This document shows, in pieces, positions 14,986-15,894 of a stretch of 15,894 bases of DNA. The position numbers and the translations under genes are program-made. A model generated the notes under the pieces. The model was given only the letters and a program-made list of their open reading frames with translations, did not search any database and was not told the origin of the DNA. The stretch covers positions 63,992 through 79,885 of the forward strand of contig NVXO02000003.1 of assembly GCA_002733945.2 (NCBI GenBank), read 5' to 3'. The DNA is from Sulfurimonas sp. (GTDB lineage: Bacteria > Campylobacterota > Campylobacteria > Campylobacterales > Sulfurimonadaceae). Within the stretch, counting starts at the first letter, position 1; the number at the start of each line of letters is the position of its first letter.

Positions 14986-15012
14986 TAAAGTAATTAGTGA
15001 GTTTGTCGATAT
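14986..15012 (+). promoter_or_regulatory. Sigma-28 (FliA) flagellar promoter of fliD
   Basis: TAAA at 14986-14989 is followed after 15 bases by GTCGATAT (15005-15012). The enterobacterial FliA consensus is TAAA-N15-GCCGATAA, and Campylobacter versions end in CGATAT, so both boxes and the spacing fit. Transcription would start near 15020, followed by AAAGGA (15033-15038) six bases before the fliD ATG. The position, alone in the 72-base gap before a late flagellar gene, supports it. Confidence 0.75.
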
Positions 15013-15044
15013 AACTTTAAAGATTAATTACAAAAGGATTTGTG

Positions 15045-15894
15045 ATGGGAATTAGTGCATTAGGTACAGGGTCAGGAATATTAACACAGGACTTATTAGA
15101 TAAGCTACGAGCTTCAGATGAAGCTGTACAAATAACACCGATTGATTTAAGTATAGCTTTTGAAAATGATAAGAAAAATGCTTTTGAGATATTAGATGCA
15201 AAAATAACAAACTTTAATGATTCTGTAAATGCATTAAAAACACCAGCACTTTTTGATGAGAGAACTGTTGATGTTACTGGTACTTCAGTTGGGGTTACTG
15301 CTGCTGCAAATAGTGATTTACAAGATTTTACACTTGATGTGACACAACTAGCGACTAAACAGATTGAACAATCAGGTTCTTTTGGTACTACAACTGACCT
15401 TATAGCAACTGCAGCAGGTAGTATGAACTTAAATGTTGATGGAGTTGATTTTACTATAAATTATGATGCTACAACTACACTAAGCGATTTAAAAGCCTCT
15501 ATTAACACTGTTGCAGGTGATAAGGTAAATGCCACTATAGTTCAAATTGCCACAGGAGACTATAGACTCTTTTTAAACTCTGCTGATACAGGGAGTACAC
15601 AAGATATTACAATCACTGACACCGATGGGAACTTATCAGATGATGGGGGAACAACAGCTGGAGGTACAAAACTAACAACAGGTTTAACAGCTGTACAGAC
15701 AGGTGTGGATGCAAACTTTACTTATAATGGACAGGCTATTGTCCGTAGTTCTAATAACATTACAGATTTAATTACGGGCTATGATATAACACTTCAAGAG
15801 CTGGGAGTTTCTCAAGTAAGTGTATCACAAAACACTCAAAATATACTTGATAGAGTTGATAGTTTTGTAACAAAGTACAATGATTTAATTGATG
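15045..15894 (+). CDS. fliD: Flagellar hook-associated protein 2, filament cap FliD (3' end outside window)
   Basis: The first 283 residues are present. The N terminus MGISALGTGSGILTQDLLDK is the FliD_N type, with the epsilonproteobacterial GSGILTQD form, continuing with long polar helix and DSVNALKTPALFDERTVDVTG. From about residue 75 there are Thr/Ser/Asp/Gly-rich beta segments typical of the exposed cap domains; QNTQNILDRVDSFVTKYNDL (near 265-282) begins the FliD_C coiled region. FliD forms the cap under which flagellin subunits fold at the filament tip; it is exported by the flagellar type III system, so the absence of a signal peptide is expected. AAAGGA (15033-15038) is the RBS and a sigma-28 promoter lies directly upstream, so it is transcribed apart from the glycan genes. 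The reading frame is open to the window edge. Confidence 0.93.
   Translation, partial: MGISALGTGSGILTQDLLDKLRASDEAVQITPIDLSIAFENDKKNAFEILDAKITNFNDSVNALKTPALFDERTVDVTGTSVGVTAAANSDLQDFTLDVTQLATKQIEQSGSFGTTTDLIATAAGSMNLNVDGVDFTINYDATTTLSDLKASINTVAGDKVNATIVQIATGDYRLFLNSADTGSTQDITITDTDGNLSDDGGTTAGGTKLTTGLTAVQTGVDANFTYNGQAIVRSSNNITDLITGYDITLQELGVSQVSVSQNTQNILDRVDSFVTKYNDLID

Noticed and set aside
14973..15044. Rho-independent terminator between the nucleotidyltransferase gene and fliD
   Set aside because: No GC-rich hairpin followed by a T run is present; the gap is explained by the sigma-28 promoter and RBS.

Overview
The window looks like part of a flagellar glycosylation or surface-glycan island from an AT-rich bacterium, most likely a Campylobacterota (epsilonproteobacterium) of the Sulfurimonas/Arcobacter kind. 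The reasons are the low GC content, tightly packed and often overlapping genes, nonulosonic-acid genes next to flagellar genes, and a fliD gene at the right edge behind a good sigma-28 (FliA) promoter. The genus is inference. No rRNA, tRNA, insertion sequence, phage gene or CRISPR array was seen.

Left part (1-3636, minus strand). Five closely linked genes are read from 3636 towards 1: a GmhA-like SIS phosphosugar isomerase, an NDP-HexNAc 4,6-dehydratase, a LegC-family PLP aminotransferase, a NeuD/PglD-like acyltransferase, and the start of a NeuB/LegI-type nonulosonate synthase cut by the window edge. Dehydratase, aminotransferase, acyltransferase and synthase are the successive steps of legionaminic-acid-type (sialic-acid-like) sugar synthesis.

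Divergent spacer (3637-3801). This should hold the promoters of both operons. Only weak sigma-70-like boxes can be pointed out.

Middle part (3802-8051, plus strand). Two putative GT-B glycosyltransferases are followed by a B12-binding-type radical SAM protein with a C-terminal Cys4 zinc-ribbon-like segment. A 57-codon open stretch follows in another frame and looks like a stranded C-terminal end. By eye this block is more AT-rich than what follows.

Right part (8084-14972, plus strand). Eight genes separated by 1-12 bases or overlapping: a radical SAM enzyme with a twitch-like half-SPASM domain, transketolase N-terminal subunit, an unusually short transketolase C-terminal subunit, an extended SDR (RmlB-like), a 92-residue protein of unknown function, a second radical SAM/twitch paralogue, a fused nucleotidyltransferase plus PfkB kinase with the reverse domain order of HldE, and an HddC/mannose-1-phosphate-guanylyltransferase-like enzyme. 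Read together, these look like a pathway that builds and nucleotide-activates an uncommon sugar by radical and thiamine-diphosphate chemistry. I cannot match it to a characterised pathway. It is the best candidate here for an undescribed system.

Right edge (14973-15894). A sigma-28 promoter precedes the first 283 codons of fliD, the filament cap. A flagellin or flagellar-cap target for the sugars is therefore plausible but not proven.
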